A stretch of DNA of 64,000 nt, taken from contig DATLZZ010000025.1 in assembly GCA_035573715.1 (NCBI GenBank), positions 1 to 64,000 on the forward strand, written 5' to 3'. Shown piece by piece: positions 43,970 to 52,383 of this stretch. The translations under genes were made by a program, and so were the position numbers. The DNA comes from JACPRL01 sp035573715 (GTDB lineage: Bacteria > Acidobacteriota > Terriglobia > Acidiferrales > 2-02-FULL-67-57). Each line of letters opens with the position of its first letter. The stretch's first letter is position 1. The notes under the pieces are model-generated. The model was not told where the DNA came from, did not search any database, and worked only from the letters and a program-made list of their open reading frames with translations.

Positions 43970-44899
43970 TCAGGGCAGGGAAGGCGCAATCCAGCTCTTC
44001 CCCTGATGGCCGAAATTGAACAACTCGGGGTGCAAAATCTCCACCAGAATCTCCAGCGACTCGACCAAGCGCGGGCCGGGGCGGTTGAAATACTGATTGC
44101 CGTCGAGCAGATAAACGCGCTGCTCTTGCACGGCTTTGAGACCCGGCCAGCCCGGCTGGCGGGCGAGCGCGGGCAACTCCTGGTGCGCGCGCGGGATGTC
44201 GAAGCCGCAGGGCAGAATCAAGATGACGTCGGGGTCTTTCGCCCGCAGCTCGTCCCAGGACAGCCAGGGCGAATGCTTGCCCGCTTCGCCAAACAGGTTG
44301 ACGCCGCCGGCCATCTCGACCAGTTCCGGCATCCAGTTGCCTGAGGCCATGAGCGGTTCAATCCACTCGATGCAGGCGACGCGCGGGCGCACGGCAACCT
44401 TCCGCGCTGTCTCCTCGACGCGCGCCATGCGGTCCTTGAGCCGCTGAACGAGCTGCCGGCCGCGGTCGGGAATCTCGAGCGCGTCGGCCACGCGCTGGAT
44501 GTCGGCCCAAACATCGGCCAGGGCGTTGGGCTGGAGCGACACGATGGTGGCGCGGCAGTCGGTGAATTGCTCCACCGCCCGCTGGACGTCTTTCAGGCTG
44601 ACGGCGCAGACCTCGCACTGAGTTTGAGTGATGATGTGCGAGGGTTGCAGGCGTCGCAACGCGTCGGCGTCAACCTGGTAGACGCTCAGGGCCTGTTCCA
44701 GCACCGCCTTGACGCGCTGGTCGATTTCGTAGCTTGTCCCCTTGGTGTTGAACTTGGGATGGGTGCAGACCGGCAGGCGCTCCACCCCGGGCGGATAGTC
44801 GCATTCGTGCGAGCGCCCCACCAGTTGTTCTTGCAGCCCCAGCGCGCACACAATCTCCGTGCTGCTGGCAATCAACGACACAATGCGCGCAATTTCCAT
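43970..44899 (-). CDS. Cobalamin-binding (BtuF-fold) protein without signal peptide
   Basis: The 309-residue protein begins MEIARIVSLIASSTEIVCALG, the family start, and has LVGRSHECDYPPG, QTQCEVCAVS, ACIEWIEPLMASGNW and the C-terminal FNRPGPRLVESLEIL. These are typical of the COG0614 class III substrate-binding fold used for cobalamin and siderophores. Unlike BtuF at 49.3 kb it has no signal peptide, so it is probably cytoplasmic. It follows the btuB-like receptor gene after 64 bp on the same strand, which implicates it in B12 handling. A cytoplasmic cobalamin-binding role is inference. Confidence 0.8.
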   Translation of the reverse strand: MEIARIVSLIASSTEIVCALGLQEQLVGRSHECDYPPGVERLPVCTHPKFNTKGTSYEIDQRVKAVLEQALSVYQVDADALRRLQPSHIITQTQCEVCAVSLKDVQRAVEQFTDCRATIVSLQPNALADVWADIQRVADALEIPDRGRQLVQRLKDRMARVEETARKVAVRPRVACIEWIEPLMASGNWMPELVEMAGGVNLFGEAGKHSPWLSWDELRAKDPDVILILPCGFDIPRAHQELPALARQPGWPGLKAVQEQRVYLLDGNQYFNRPGPRLVESLEILVEILHPELFNFGHQGKSWIAPSLP

Positions 44900-44909
44900 G
44901 CGAACAATC

Positions 44910-44962
44910 TGTCATCCCGAGAGGCGTTTCGACTGTGGCGGAACGCCCCCGAGGGATCTGCT
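44910..44962. repeat. Extragenic repeat, copy 1 (TGTCATCCCGAG...GGATCTGC type)
   Basis: Starts TGTCATCCCGAGAGGCG, ends CCCGAGGGATCTGC, with an internal GGCGTTTCG / CGGAACGCC near-hairpin. It fills nearly the entire gap between the btuB-like receptor and the next gene. Related copies are at 58717 and 59764. Confidence 0.6.
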
Positions 44963-44963
44963 C

Positions 44964-47180
44964 TTAGAACTCTACCCGGGCACCGGCGCGGAAGGTGAGC
45001 TTCAAGGCCGGGTAGCCCAGCGCCTCCATGTAGTTTTGCTTGAGCAAATTCTCCACCACGCCGAAGTAGGTGAGCCGGTGCGACGACCGATAGGTGCCCG
45101 CCATGTCCCATTTGGTGTAGGGCTGGCTCGAAGTCAGTGGCGGTTCGAGCGCGGCGAAGTCGCTGTCCACCCGCCGGCCGACGAACACCGCACTGGTCGA
45201 AAGGTTCAGCCGCCGCCAGTCCCAGAACAAGCGCAGCGAGCCGGAGTGCCGCGGGCGACGAAAAAGCGACTGGCCTTCACCAAAGACCGGGTCTGTGGGG
45301 TTGGCGCTGCGGGTGACCTGCGAATCGAGCCAGGTGTAGCTCCCGACGCCGCGCAGGCCCCAGCCGGGCGCGAGCTCCAGGACGACTTCGGCGCCGCGGG
45401 CGCGCGTGCGCTCGACGTTGAAGAACGAGCCCGTGAAGGGAACAAAGCTCAGGACGCGAAAAGCGATGAGGTCGCGCCAGTGGTTGTTGAACCAGTTCAC
45501 CTCCAGCTTGGCGCGGTCGCGCCAGAAGCGCTGCTCGAGGCCGGCGTCGAAGCTGCGCACCCGCTCCGGCGCCAGGTCGGGATTGCCGAGGACAAACGGG
45601 CCGGCGCTGAATGATTCCTGCAGGCTGGGCTCCTTGATGCCGAGGCCGAAATTGAACTTGAGCTTGGTTGCGCCGACGGCGTCGCTGCCCGATCGCAGTT
45701 GGTAGGCGGCCGAGCTGCGAGGAACGAGCGAGGTGCCGAAGCCGTCGTTGTCCTCGATCCGCAGGCCGTTGGTCAATGTCAGCCGCCGCCAGATGCCCTG
45801 GTGCTGGACGACCCAGCCGAAGTTGTCGCGGCCTGCTTTGGTGGGCACGCCGCCAAAGAGTCGGTCGCCGAACTGGCCGCGTTCCCCATCCCATTCAAAG
45901 GCGAAGGTGAACTCATGCAGGCCGATCCCTGAGGGTCGGCCCAGGCGCACGTCGCTTTGGTAGCTGACCTGGTGGCGGCGGACGTGGTTCAGGAAGTCAA
46001 AAGGGAAATCAAAGAAAGGGAAGGGCGCCGTGTGTCCATCGAAAGTGGGGACGAAGGGCGGGTCTTCGAAAAGATTTCGGGACACCTGTCGCGAAGCGGC
46101 GAAGCTGTAGCGCAGTTGCTGCTCCCACGCCGAGGTCGTTTGATTGCGCAGCACGAGCGCGCTCGCGGTGTCGCGCCGGCGCAGGAAGGAATCTGAGTCC
46201 GGCCGACCGAAGGCCGTCTGACCGGGCGTGCCCACGCGGCCCAGCTCTCCGCGCAGAATGGCACGCAGGGTGGTCTTGGGGTTGAGTTCCAGTCCGAGGT
46301 TGGCCGAAAGCGTGGTGTCGTGAAAGGCGTTGTTGGGCTCGCGGTTGTCAGTCGAGAAGCGCGCCCAGCCGAGCGCGTAATCAAAGCGCGCCAGTTGCCC
46401 GCTCAGGCCGGCGCGCGTCTGCCAGGTGTCGTTGTTGCCACCTTCGGCGCCCAGCGTCCAGCGCGGCGCGCGTGTTTCCGAGCGCCCGCGAGCGGTGAAG
46501 AGCTGCACCACGCTCGCCATCGCGTCCGACCCGAACAGCGCCGACTGGGGACCGCGCACCACCTCGATGCGCTCCAGGTTTTCCGGCGTCCAGACCGAGA
46601 AATCGAAAAAGCCCCCGGGCTCGTTGAGCGGGACGCCGTCAAGAAAGATTTTGTTGTGGTCGCTTTCGCCGCCGCGCACGAAGAGCGTGCTCGTCGTACC
46701 GAGCCCGCCGAGCCGCGTTGCGGTGGACGCAGGCAGGGCGCGCAGCAGGTCAATGACGGAGGGCGCTTGGCGGTTTTCAATTTCAGTTGCGGCCAGCACG
46801 CTGGTGTTGGAGCCGAGTTGACTGGTGGGGACTTCGGTGCGCGTGGCGGTAACGACAATCTCTTCCTGCACCGGCGCCAGCGGGAGTCGAATTTCTATGT
46901 GCCCGGCTGGCTCCACCGGCTGCGTCACCCGGCGGAAGCCGACCAACTCCGCGCTGAGCGTGAGGGAGCCTGTGGAAAGGGCTGGAAAGCGGAACTCACC
47001 CTGCGAGTCAGTGAGGGCGCGGGCGACTTCAGCGCCGTTGGTGTCGAGCAGCCGCACCGTGACCCGCGGCAAGGCGCTGCCGTCGGGGTCCACGACTCGG
47101 CCTGAGATGACGGAGGCTTGCGAGAGAGCGGCGAGAGGCCAAGCAATCAGGAGACAGGCAAAAACAAATCGAGCGGTCAT
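44964..47180 (-). CDS. btuB: TonB-dependent cobalamin receptor
   Basis: The 738-residue outer-membrane receptor has a signal peptide (about 1-21), a carboxypeptidase-regulatory domain (about 22-108, GRVVDPDGSALPRVTVRLLD), and a TonB-box-like VQEEIVVTATRTE. A plug (about 125-225, VIDLLRALPA, LFVRGGESDHNKIFLDGVPLN, VVRGPQSALFGSDA) precedes a 22-strand-type barrel ending LKLTFRAGARVEF. The cobalamin assignment rests on the riboswitch directly upstream and the btuFCD neighbours. GGGGAGGAGG precedes the ATG and lies in a possible hairpin. Confidence 0.9.
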   Translation of the reverse strand: MTARFVFACLLIAWPLAALSQASVISGRVVDPDGSALPRVTVRLLDTNGAEVARALTDSQGEFRFPALSTGSLTLSAELVGFRRVTQPVEPAGHIEIRLPLAPVQEEIVVTATRTEVPTSQLGSNTSVLAATEIENRQAPSVIDLLRALPASTATRLGGLGTTSTLFVRGGESDHNKIFLDGVPLNEPGGFFDFSVWTPENLERIEVVRGPQSALFGSDAMASVVQLFTARGRSETRAPRWTLGAEGGNNDTWQTRAGLSGQLARFDYALGWARFSTDNREPNNAFHDTTLSANLGLELNPKTTLRAILRGELGRVGTPGQTAFGRPDSDSFLRRRDTASALVLRNQTTSAWEQQLRYSFAASRQVSRNLFEDPPFVPTFDGHTAPFPFFDFPFDFLNHVRRHQVSYQSDVRLGRPSGIGLHEFTFAFEWDGERGQFGDRLFGGVPTKAGRDNFGWVVQHQGIWRRLTLTNGLRIEDNDGFGTSLVPRSSAAYQLRSGSDAVGATKLKFNFGLGIKEPSLQESFSAGPFVLGNPDLAPERVRSFDAGLEQRFWRDRAKLEVNWFNNHWRDLIAFRVLSFVPFTGSFFNVERTRARGAEVVLELAPGWGLRGVGSYTWLDSQVTRSANPTDPVFGEGQSLFRRPRHSGSLRLFWDWRRLNLSTSAVFVGRRVDSDFAALEPPLTSSQPYTKWDMAGTYRSSHRLTYFGVVENLLKQNYMEALGYPALKLTFRAGARVEF

Positions 47181-47215
47181 GGCGTCCTCCTCCCCGGCGA
47201 AGGGGAAACGCGATT

Positions 47216-47401
47216 CGGTTCCGACCGGTCTCCTGGCTTGATGGCAGCAGCGGAGCCGCGCCTTCCCGCCCCGACAAGTCGGGACAGTGGCTTGCGTGCT
47301 GGGTCATCGCCATCTCACAGTCGCGCGGCGGCTCAGGCCTTGCCCTCGAGCCCCGACGGCAGTTGGGGCGAAGGGTTCCTGATTCCCGTGCATCGGAACC
47401 G
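47216..47401 (-). promoter_or_regulatory. Cobalamin riboswitch upstream of btuB
   Basis: On the minus strand P1 is formed by CGGTTCCGA at the 5' end (47401-47393) and TCGGAACCG at the 3' end (47224-47216). The core GCCACTG (47291-47285), then GGGAAGGCG, and the B12 box AGCCAGGAGACCGGTC (47238-47223) match the cobalamin family closely. Between it and the ATG no U-rich terminator is seen. TCCCC and GGGGA arms flank the ribosome binding site, so control is probably translational (inference). Confidence 0.9.
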
Positions 47402-47427
47402 CGTGAAGATTTTCTTCCGGTCTTGCG

Positions 47428-48243
47428 CTAGTCGGCCTTGGGCTCGGGCGCCCCACCTCCTTCCGGTCGTAGCACCACGCGCGGCCGTCCGGTTTCGGGA
47501 TGCACCAGCACATCCAGCTCGGTGGCGAAAACTTCTTCCAACAACTCGCGTTCAAAAACCTCCGCCGGGGGGCCGTAGCGCAGCGGGCGGCCTTGGCGGA
47601 GGAGCAGAACGGTATCGGCGAACTCCGCTGCTAGGTTTAGTTCATGGGTTACCAGCGCGATTCCATGGAGTTCGCGCCGCGCCAGCCCCTGCACCAGGCG
47701 CATCAGCTCGGTTTGAAAACCGATGTCGAGGTGCAGCGTCGGCTCATCCAGCAGCAGCAGTTCAGGCTGCTGCGCCAGCGCCCGAGCCAGCACCACCCGC
47801 TGGCGCTCACCGCCAGAAAGCTCCTGCACCAGACGGTCGGCCAGCGCTCCGCTCCGCGTGATATCGAGCGCGCGATGCGCGACCGCCACGTCCTGCGGAG
47901 TTTCAAGTCCGAGCATCCCCAGCCGCGCATGTCGGCCTTGCAGCACGAACGGCAGCACGCGAATGGGAAACAGCAGCGGGCTTTCCTGCTGCACCAGCGC
48001 GATGCGGCAGGCGCGCTCACGCAACGGCAGCGATCGCACCGGCCGCCCGTCAATCAGCACCGCGCCCGCCTGCGGCTCCAGCAGTCCGGCGAGCAAATGC
48101 AGCAACGTGGACTTGCCGGAGGCGTTTGGCCCGACGATCGCCAGCAGCTCGCCGCGATGCAGCGAGAAGTTGACCGCGCCCAGATGGAAGTTCGGATAGG
48201 CGTAACTCAACTGGCGGACTTCGAGCAGCGTCGCTTCGCTCAC
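47428..48243 (-). CDS. btuD: Cobalamin ABC transporter ATP-binding protein
   Basis: The 271-residue protein has Walker A GPNASGKST, Q-loop LVQQESPLLF, signature LSGGERQRVVLARAL, Walker B LLLLDEP and the switch ALVTHELN, typical of FecE/BtuD. It starts at a GTG overlapping the btuC stop (GTGA). The C-terminal 50 residues (EVFERELLEEVFATELDVLVH) fit the family. With BtuC and BtuF it forms the inner-membrane importer; the cobalamin substrate follows from the riboswitches. Confidence 0.9.
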   Translation of the reverse strand: MSEATLLEVRQLSYAYPNFHLGAVNFSLHRGELLAIVGPNASGKSTLLHLLAGLLEPQAGAVLIDGRPVRSLPLRERACRIALVQQESPLLFPIRVLPFVLQGRHARLGMLGLETPQDVAVAHRALDITRSGALADRLVQELSGGERQRVVLARALAQQPELLLLDEPTLHLDIGFQTELMRLVQGLARRELHGIALVTHELNLAAEFADTVLLLRQGRPLRYGPPAEVFERELLEEVFATELDVLVHPETGRPRVVLRPEGGGAPEPKAD

Positions 48244-49280
48244 CGTGCCGCTCCTTCCGCGCCCGCCGCCAGGCGAGTTCGCAGCAAATAGATGAAGACC
48301 GGCGCGCCTGCCAGCGCCATTACCGCACCGACAGGAAGTTCGGAGGGCGCGAGCACGGTGCGGGCCAGCGTGTCGGCCGCCACCATCACCACCGCGCCGC
48401 TCAGCGCCGCCGCCGGCACCAGCAGCCGGTAGTCGCTGCCGAAAATCAACCGCACCAGGTGCGGCACCAGCAAACCGACATAGCCGATGGAGCCGCTCAC
48501 CGAAACCGCCAGGCCGGTGGCCAGCGAGGCGGCGAGATACACCACCATCTTAGTGCGGCGCACGTTCACGCCGAGGGCTTCGGCTTCCGTTTCGCCGCTG
48601 AGCAGCAGGTTCAAGTCGCCGGCCACGTAGTAGACCGCGGCGATGGCGCCCAGAATTACGAGCCCCAGCCAAAGCATGGCCATCGGCGCCGGCGGGTTGC
48701 TGAGGTCTCCCATCAGCCAGAAGACAAACCCGCGCAGGTCACGCCCCGAAAGCCAGTACAGAAGGAAAACGATGAGTCCGGAAAGAAATGACGCCACCAC
48801 GATGCCGGCCAGCAGCAGCGTATAGGGGGCGAGTTCAGCGCGGCGCTGGCCCAGATAGTAGACGGCGGCAATCGTCGCCAGCGCGCCGAGAAAAGCGGCG
48901 GCCGGTGCCAGCACCGAGGCGACGAAAAGAGAAAACAGAGCCCCCAGAGCGGCGCCGCTGGAGACGCCGAGCACGAACGGGTCGGCCAGCGGGTTGCGCA
49001 GCAACGCCTGGTAGCCGGCGCCGGCCACGCTCAGCGCCGCGCCGACAATAATCGCCAGCAGGATGCGCGGCAGGCGGACGTTGAGCACGATGGCGCGGTG
49101 CTCCATGGAAACGATGCCGTCGGCGCCGGTCAAGCCGCTCCAGAGCGCGGCGCCCACTTCCTTCGCCGGCAAGTCGGCGGCGCCGACCAGAAGCGCCGCG
49201 AAGCTCAGCAGAAAGAGCACGCCGGACAGCGTCAGGCAGACGCGAACGATATGGGTGCGGGTGAGCACGGCCGCGGTCAT
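48240..49280 (-). CDS. btuC: Cobalamin ABC transporter permease
   Basis: The 346-residue FecCD-type permease has about ten transmembrane helices. Signatures are RLPRILLAIIVGAALSVAGA, ALLRNPLADPFVLGVSSGAA, the cytoplasmic L-loop region GETEAEALGV, and SGSIGYVGLLVPHLVR. It overlaps btuF upstream (ATGA) and btuD downstream (GTGA), a tight translationally coupled operon. Confidence 0.92.
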   Translation of the reverse strand: MTAAVLTRTHIVRVCLTLSGVLFLLSFAALLVGAADLPAKEVGAALWSGLTGADGIVSMEHRAIVLNVRLPRILLAIIVGAALSVAGAGYQALLRNPLADPFVLGVSSGAALGALFSLFVASVLAPAAAFLGALATIAAVYYLGQRRAELAPYTLLLAGIVVASFLSGLIVFLLYWLSGRDLRGFVFWLMGDLSNPPAPMAMLWLGLVILGAIAAVYYVAGDLNLLLSGETEAEALGVNVRRTKMVVYLAASLATGLAVSVSGSIGYVGLLVPHLVRLIFGSDYRLLVPAAALSGAVVMVAADTLARTVLAPSELPVGAVMALAGAPVFIYLLRTRLAAGAEGAAR

Positions 49281-50161
49281 CGCCGCGCCTCCGGGGCTGG
49301 CGATTGCGAGTGCAGTTGCCGCGCCAGGTCGTCGAGGGCGTCCACAATGCGCGGGCCCGGCCGCAGCACCGCCTCATCGAGCCAGATCACGCGGGCGCGC
49401 ACGCTCCGCCAGGCCGGCTGCCGGCGGACTTCCGCGAGGCGGGTTTCAATGGCCGGAATGCGGGGCAGCACCAGATAGTCGGGGTTCGATTCGATGACGG
49501 TCTCCAGGCTCAGGCGCGGCCAACTCTCTTTCGTGCCAGCGGTGACGGACTGCGCGCCGGCGCGCCGCAGGACGTCGTTCAAGAAAGTGTCGCTGCCCAC
49601 GGTGATGAGCGGCTCAAGCCAGATGACGAAGAGCACGCGCGGCTGCGGGCCGCCGGCGGCGCGTTGCTCGATACCCGCCAGTTGCGCTTCCAGGCCCGCG
49701 GCCAATTGCTCGCCGCGCTCCGGCACGCCCAGCAAGTCGGCCACGTGGCGGATGGAAACGAAGATGTCGGTCACGCTGCGGGGATCGACGCCGTAAAGCG
49801 GAATGCCGGCCTGTTCGAGGGCGCCGACGATTTCTCGAGGATTGCCGAGCGTGGTGCCGATGACGAGGTCGGGTTGCAGCGCCAGCAGCGTTTCCAGGCT
49901 GGGGTTGGCGACGTCGCCCACTTTGGGTTTCGTGCGCGCCGCCGGCGGCTGATCGCACTGGTTGGTCACCGCCACCAGGCGGTCTTCGAGTCCCAGCGCA
50001 TAGAGGATTTCGGTCACGTTGGGCGCCAGCGAGATCACCCGCTCGACCCTCGCCGGCACGCGCACCGTGCGGCCGGTTTCGTCTACGACGGTGCGCTGGG
50101 CCTGTGTCGCCAGCGGGAAAGCGGCCAGCAGCCCAATCAGGGCGACGATGCGTTGGCACAT
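49277..50161 (-). CDS. btuF: Periplasmic cobalamin-binding protein
   Basis: I start at the ATG at 50161 (294 residues) rather than the TTG 12 bp upstream. The signal peptide is MCQRIVALIGLLAAFPLATQA. The body has RVERVISLAPNVTEILYALG, LVAVTNQCDQPP, KVGDVANPSLETLLALQPDLV, VWLE-like FVIWLEPLITVG and RPGPRIVDALDDLA, matching BtuF. It delivers cobalamin to BtuCD and is the first gene after the terminator-type riboswitch. Confidence 0.9.
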   Translation of the reverse strand: MCQRIVALIGLLAAFPLATQAQRTVVDETGRTVRVPARVERVISLAPNVTEILYALGLEDRLVAVTNQCDQPPAARTKPKVGDVANPSLETLLALQPDLVIGTTLGNPREIVGALEQAGIPLYGVDPRSVTDIFVSIRHVADLLGVPERGEQLAAGLEAQLAGIEQRAAGGPQPRVLFVIWLEPLITVGSDTFLNDVLRRAGAQSVTAGTKESWPRLSLETVIESNPDYLVLPRIPAIETRLAEVRRQPAWRSVRARVIWLDEAVLRPGPRIVDALDDLARQLHSQSPAPEARR

Positions 50162-50188
50162 TCCCAATCTCAAGTTTGAAATCCAAAC

Positions 50189-50223
50189 AAAAACGCCTCA
50201 ACTCTCGCCGAGGAGTTGAGGCG
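50189..50223 (-). terminator. Riboswitch-associated intrinsic terminator before btuF
   Basis: Perfect 11-base arms CGCCTCAACTC / GAGTTGAGGCG (50194-50204 and 50213-50223, 8-nt loop) are followed on the minus strand by TTTTTG. It lies between the cobalamin aptamer and the btuF start, so it is the likely expression platform for transcription attenuation. Confidence 0.88.
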
Positions 50224-50276
50224 CTCAAACCTGGGCTCACACTCTCTCTCGCGAAGAGTGTCCGCCGTGAAGGCCC

Positions 50277-50472
50277 GGGCAGGTCTCCTGACTGACGGCT
50301 CCCCAGGTTCGGGATGGGCGCTTCCCGTCCCGCCCATTTCTTGAGTTCGGCAGGCTGGTTAGCCTCACCGAATGGGCAGGATCCTTCCCGGTTCTCAGCC
50401 GGTGGCTCAGGAAGCGCAGCCGATCACAGTGGCGGGACCGTGGCGGATTCGCACCGCCTTCCCTGCCTGCCC
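50277..50472 (-). promoter_or_regulatory. Cobalamin riboswitch upstream of btuFCD
   Basis: On the minus strand P1 pairs GGGCAGG (50472-50466) with CCTGCCC (50283-50277). The aptamer contains GGTGCGAATCCGCC, GGTCCCGCCACTGTGA (core GCCACTG at 50433-50427), GGGAAGG and the B12 box AGTCAGGAGACCTGCC (50293-50278), all close to the family consensus. A CCCCGAT/ATCGGGG hairpin (50470-50490) abuts the 5' side. Confidence 0.93.
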
Positions 50473-50502
50473 CGATGTTTTCTATCGGGGTATCTGAGCC
50501 TC

Positions 50503-50525
50503 GTCCCGATGAACCTCATCGGGAC
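50503..50525. repeat. 10-bp perfect hairpin at the 5' end of the btuFCD leader
   Basis: GTCCCGATGA and TCATCGGGAC with a 3-base loop lie just downstream of the predicted transcription start. It may stabilise the leader transcript; role unknown. Confidence 0.6.
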
Positions 50526-50537
50526 GCGAACGCAGCG

Positions 50538-50566
50538 AGTCTACGCCCCGGCTGCGCCCGTGTCAA
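50538..50566 (-). promoter_or_regulatory. Sigma-70-type promoter of the btuFCD riboswitch operon
   Basis: Minus-strand TTGACA (50566-50561) and TAGACT (50543-50538) are 17 bp apart. The leader begins just before the hairpins and the aptamer. Confidence 0.75.
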
Positions 50567-50612
50567 TCGCTGCTGTGGTAAATTGCATCCAAGAAACGAG
50601 AGGAGATAGCCG

Positions 50613-52307
50613 ATGAAGCCAGCAGCGTCATTCGCCTTGCTTATCGTTCTCCTGCCAGTGGCTGCTCGGGCACAGACCACGCCGGCCAGGGCGGGAGAAG
50701 TCTCCGCGCTGCTGCCCGTCGGGCGCATCCAGCGCGGCGCGAACGCAGCCGCGGAAGCCAAGCTGCACGACGAGCTGCTCTGGCGGGACTGGTTTGAGAC
50801 GGCAGCGAAGGGCCGCGCGCGGCTGGCGCTGGTGGATGGCTCGCAGGTCAACGTCGGCTCGGAGGCTCGCCTGCAAGTGCTGCGCGCCACCAGCGCCACC
50901 CAGCAAACCGAGCTCGAGCTCCAGTTCGGCAAGATTCGCAGCCAGGTGACGCAACGTCCGGCGGGCGAAAAATTCGAGGTCCGCACCAACAGCGCCGTCA
51001 TCGGCGTCATCGGCACGCATTTCTATGTCAGCTACGCGGGGGTGTTGAGCACGGTCATCAACTTCGGCGGGCAGGTCGGGGTGCGCAACGCCGACCCTGC
51101 CGTGGCCGGGGAAGAAACCTTGCAGCCCTTTGAGCTGGCGGAAATCGAGCCGGGCCGGCCGCCGCGCAAGCGCTGGGCCACGCCGGAGGAGCTGCGCCAG
51201 GCGCTGGAAGACACGCTGCCCGGCCCCGTAACCGGATTCGATCCCTGGACCGCCACCCCCGGAGCTTGCGTCAACGCCATTGCCCGTGACCCGCTCCGCG
51301 CAGCGACCGGTGCGGCCGCCTTCGCCTCCACGCCTTTCTTCGAGGTGAAGCCGCAAGCCTGTTCGGCGCACGACATTCAGCCGGTGCGCATCTGCGTGCC
51401 GCCGGGAACAGAGCCCGGCGTTTACGACTACGCGCTCAATGCAGCCGACGGCACGCAGCGCTGGGGCGGTTTCCTCGTCCGCCCGCCGGCCCCGCTCGAC
51501 GGCGCCCGGCTGGTCTATTCGCCCGAGATGCCTCCGGGCGCAACTCAAATCGCTCGTGTGGTGGACCGCGAAGGCCAGCCGCTCCCCGGCATCCCGGTTC
51601 GGATTCGCCGCGGGAGCGACGAGATAACCACCAAGACCGACGACAAGGGAGAGATCAGCATCACGACGTTCAAGTACGACATGAAAGGTCAGGTGGTGAC
51701 GCTGGAGGTGATTGGGCAGCCCGCCGCGGCTCCTCCGGCCGAGCTTCCGCAGGGACGAATCCGAATTGTCGACAACTTCGAGCCTGCCACTTCGGTTCCC
51801 GATTTTTCCGAGCGCGGCGGCGTGCTCAACCTCCCCGGTGAGGTCCGCGGCGTGAAGCTCGGTTCGCTCGACCTGCCGGTGGCCCGCACCACTACGCGCG
51901 ACGGGCGCACCGTGAGCACGGTCGCCATTCCTCCCGACGCACCCGGCGGTAACCAGCCGCTCGAGATTGAAGACGCGGCGGGCGAGCGCCAGCGCCGCTC
52001 CACCCTGGTGTATGAAGTGCTCGCCGCCCGCCTCGACCAGGCGCAACTGCGGAGCTTTAACGAAACAGCCGGCGAGTTCCTGGTCTGCGTCGGCCCCGGC
52101 GAGCGCAAGGGCAAGGTCCGTGCCCGCATTACGGCCACCGGCCCGGTGCACTTCCGCGGCCAGGGCGGGAAAGGCAAGCGCTACGAGCGCGCCTTCGCCG
52201 TCACCCCCACCGGCCTGCTGCGAATTCCGTTTCAGATTCAAGCCGAAAAGGGCGGACCCGGAGTCGGAATTCCTTTCACCTTGACCTTGCAGCTCACTGA
52301 GGACTAG
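50613..52307 (+). CDS. Secreted FecR-domain protein with Ig-like C-terminal regions
   Basis: The 564-residue protein has AGAGGAG before the ATG and a signal peptide (about 1-20, AARAQ). A FecR domain lies at about 35-150 (ALVDGSQVNVGSEARLQVL, FEVRTNSAVIGVIGTHFYV). The C-terminal half is beta-rich with an Ig-like segment (REGQPLPGIPVRIRRGSDE, about 315-375) and LRIPFQIQAEKGGPG near the end. No membrane helix other than the signal is seen, so it is probably periplasmic or surface. Divergent from the btuFCD leader. Its specific job is unknown. Confidence 0.8.
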   Translation: MKPAASFALLIVLLPVAARAQTTPARAGEVSALLPVGRIQRGANAAAEAKLHDELLWRDWFETAAKGRARLALVDGSQVNVGSEARLQVLRATSATQQTELELQFGKIRSQVTQRPAGEKFEVRTNSAVIGVIGTHFYVSYAGVLSTVINFGGQVGVRNADPAVAGEETLQPFELAEIEPGRPPRKRWATPEELRQALEDTLPGPVTGFDPWTATPGACVNAIARDPLRAATGAAAFASTPFFEVKPQACSAHDIQPVRICVPPGTEPGVYDYALNAADGTQRWGGFLVRPPAPLDGARLVYSPEMPPGATQIARVVDREGQPLPGIPVRIRRGSDEITTKTDDKGEISITTFKYDMKGQVVTLEVIGQPAAAPPAELPQGRIRIVDNFEPATSVPDFSERGGVLNLPGEVRGVKLGSLDLPVARTTTRDGRTVSTVAIPPDAPGGNQPLEIEDAAGERQRRSTLVYEVLAARLDQAQLRSFNETAGEFLVCVGPGERKGKVRARITATGPVHFRGQGGKGKRYERAFAVTPTGLLRIPFQIQAEKGGPGVGIPFTLTLQLTED

Positions 52308-52309
52308 TG

Positions 52310-52381
52310 CCGTTCGAACTCTTCGGGAGCAGGTCCGAGGTTTGCCACAGCATCCGGCGTTCCAGAAAGGAGTTGGAACGG
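52310..52381. repeat. Imperfect inverted repeat filling a convergent gap
   Basis: CCGTTCGAACTC (52310-52321) and GAGTTGGAACGG (52370-52381) match in 11 of 12 positions as inverted arms around 48 bp. They occupy essentially the whole gap between two convergent genes, so a bidirectional terminator is possible, but there is no T-tract. Confidence 0.4.
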
Positions 52382-52383
52382 TA

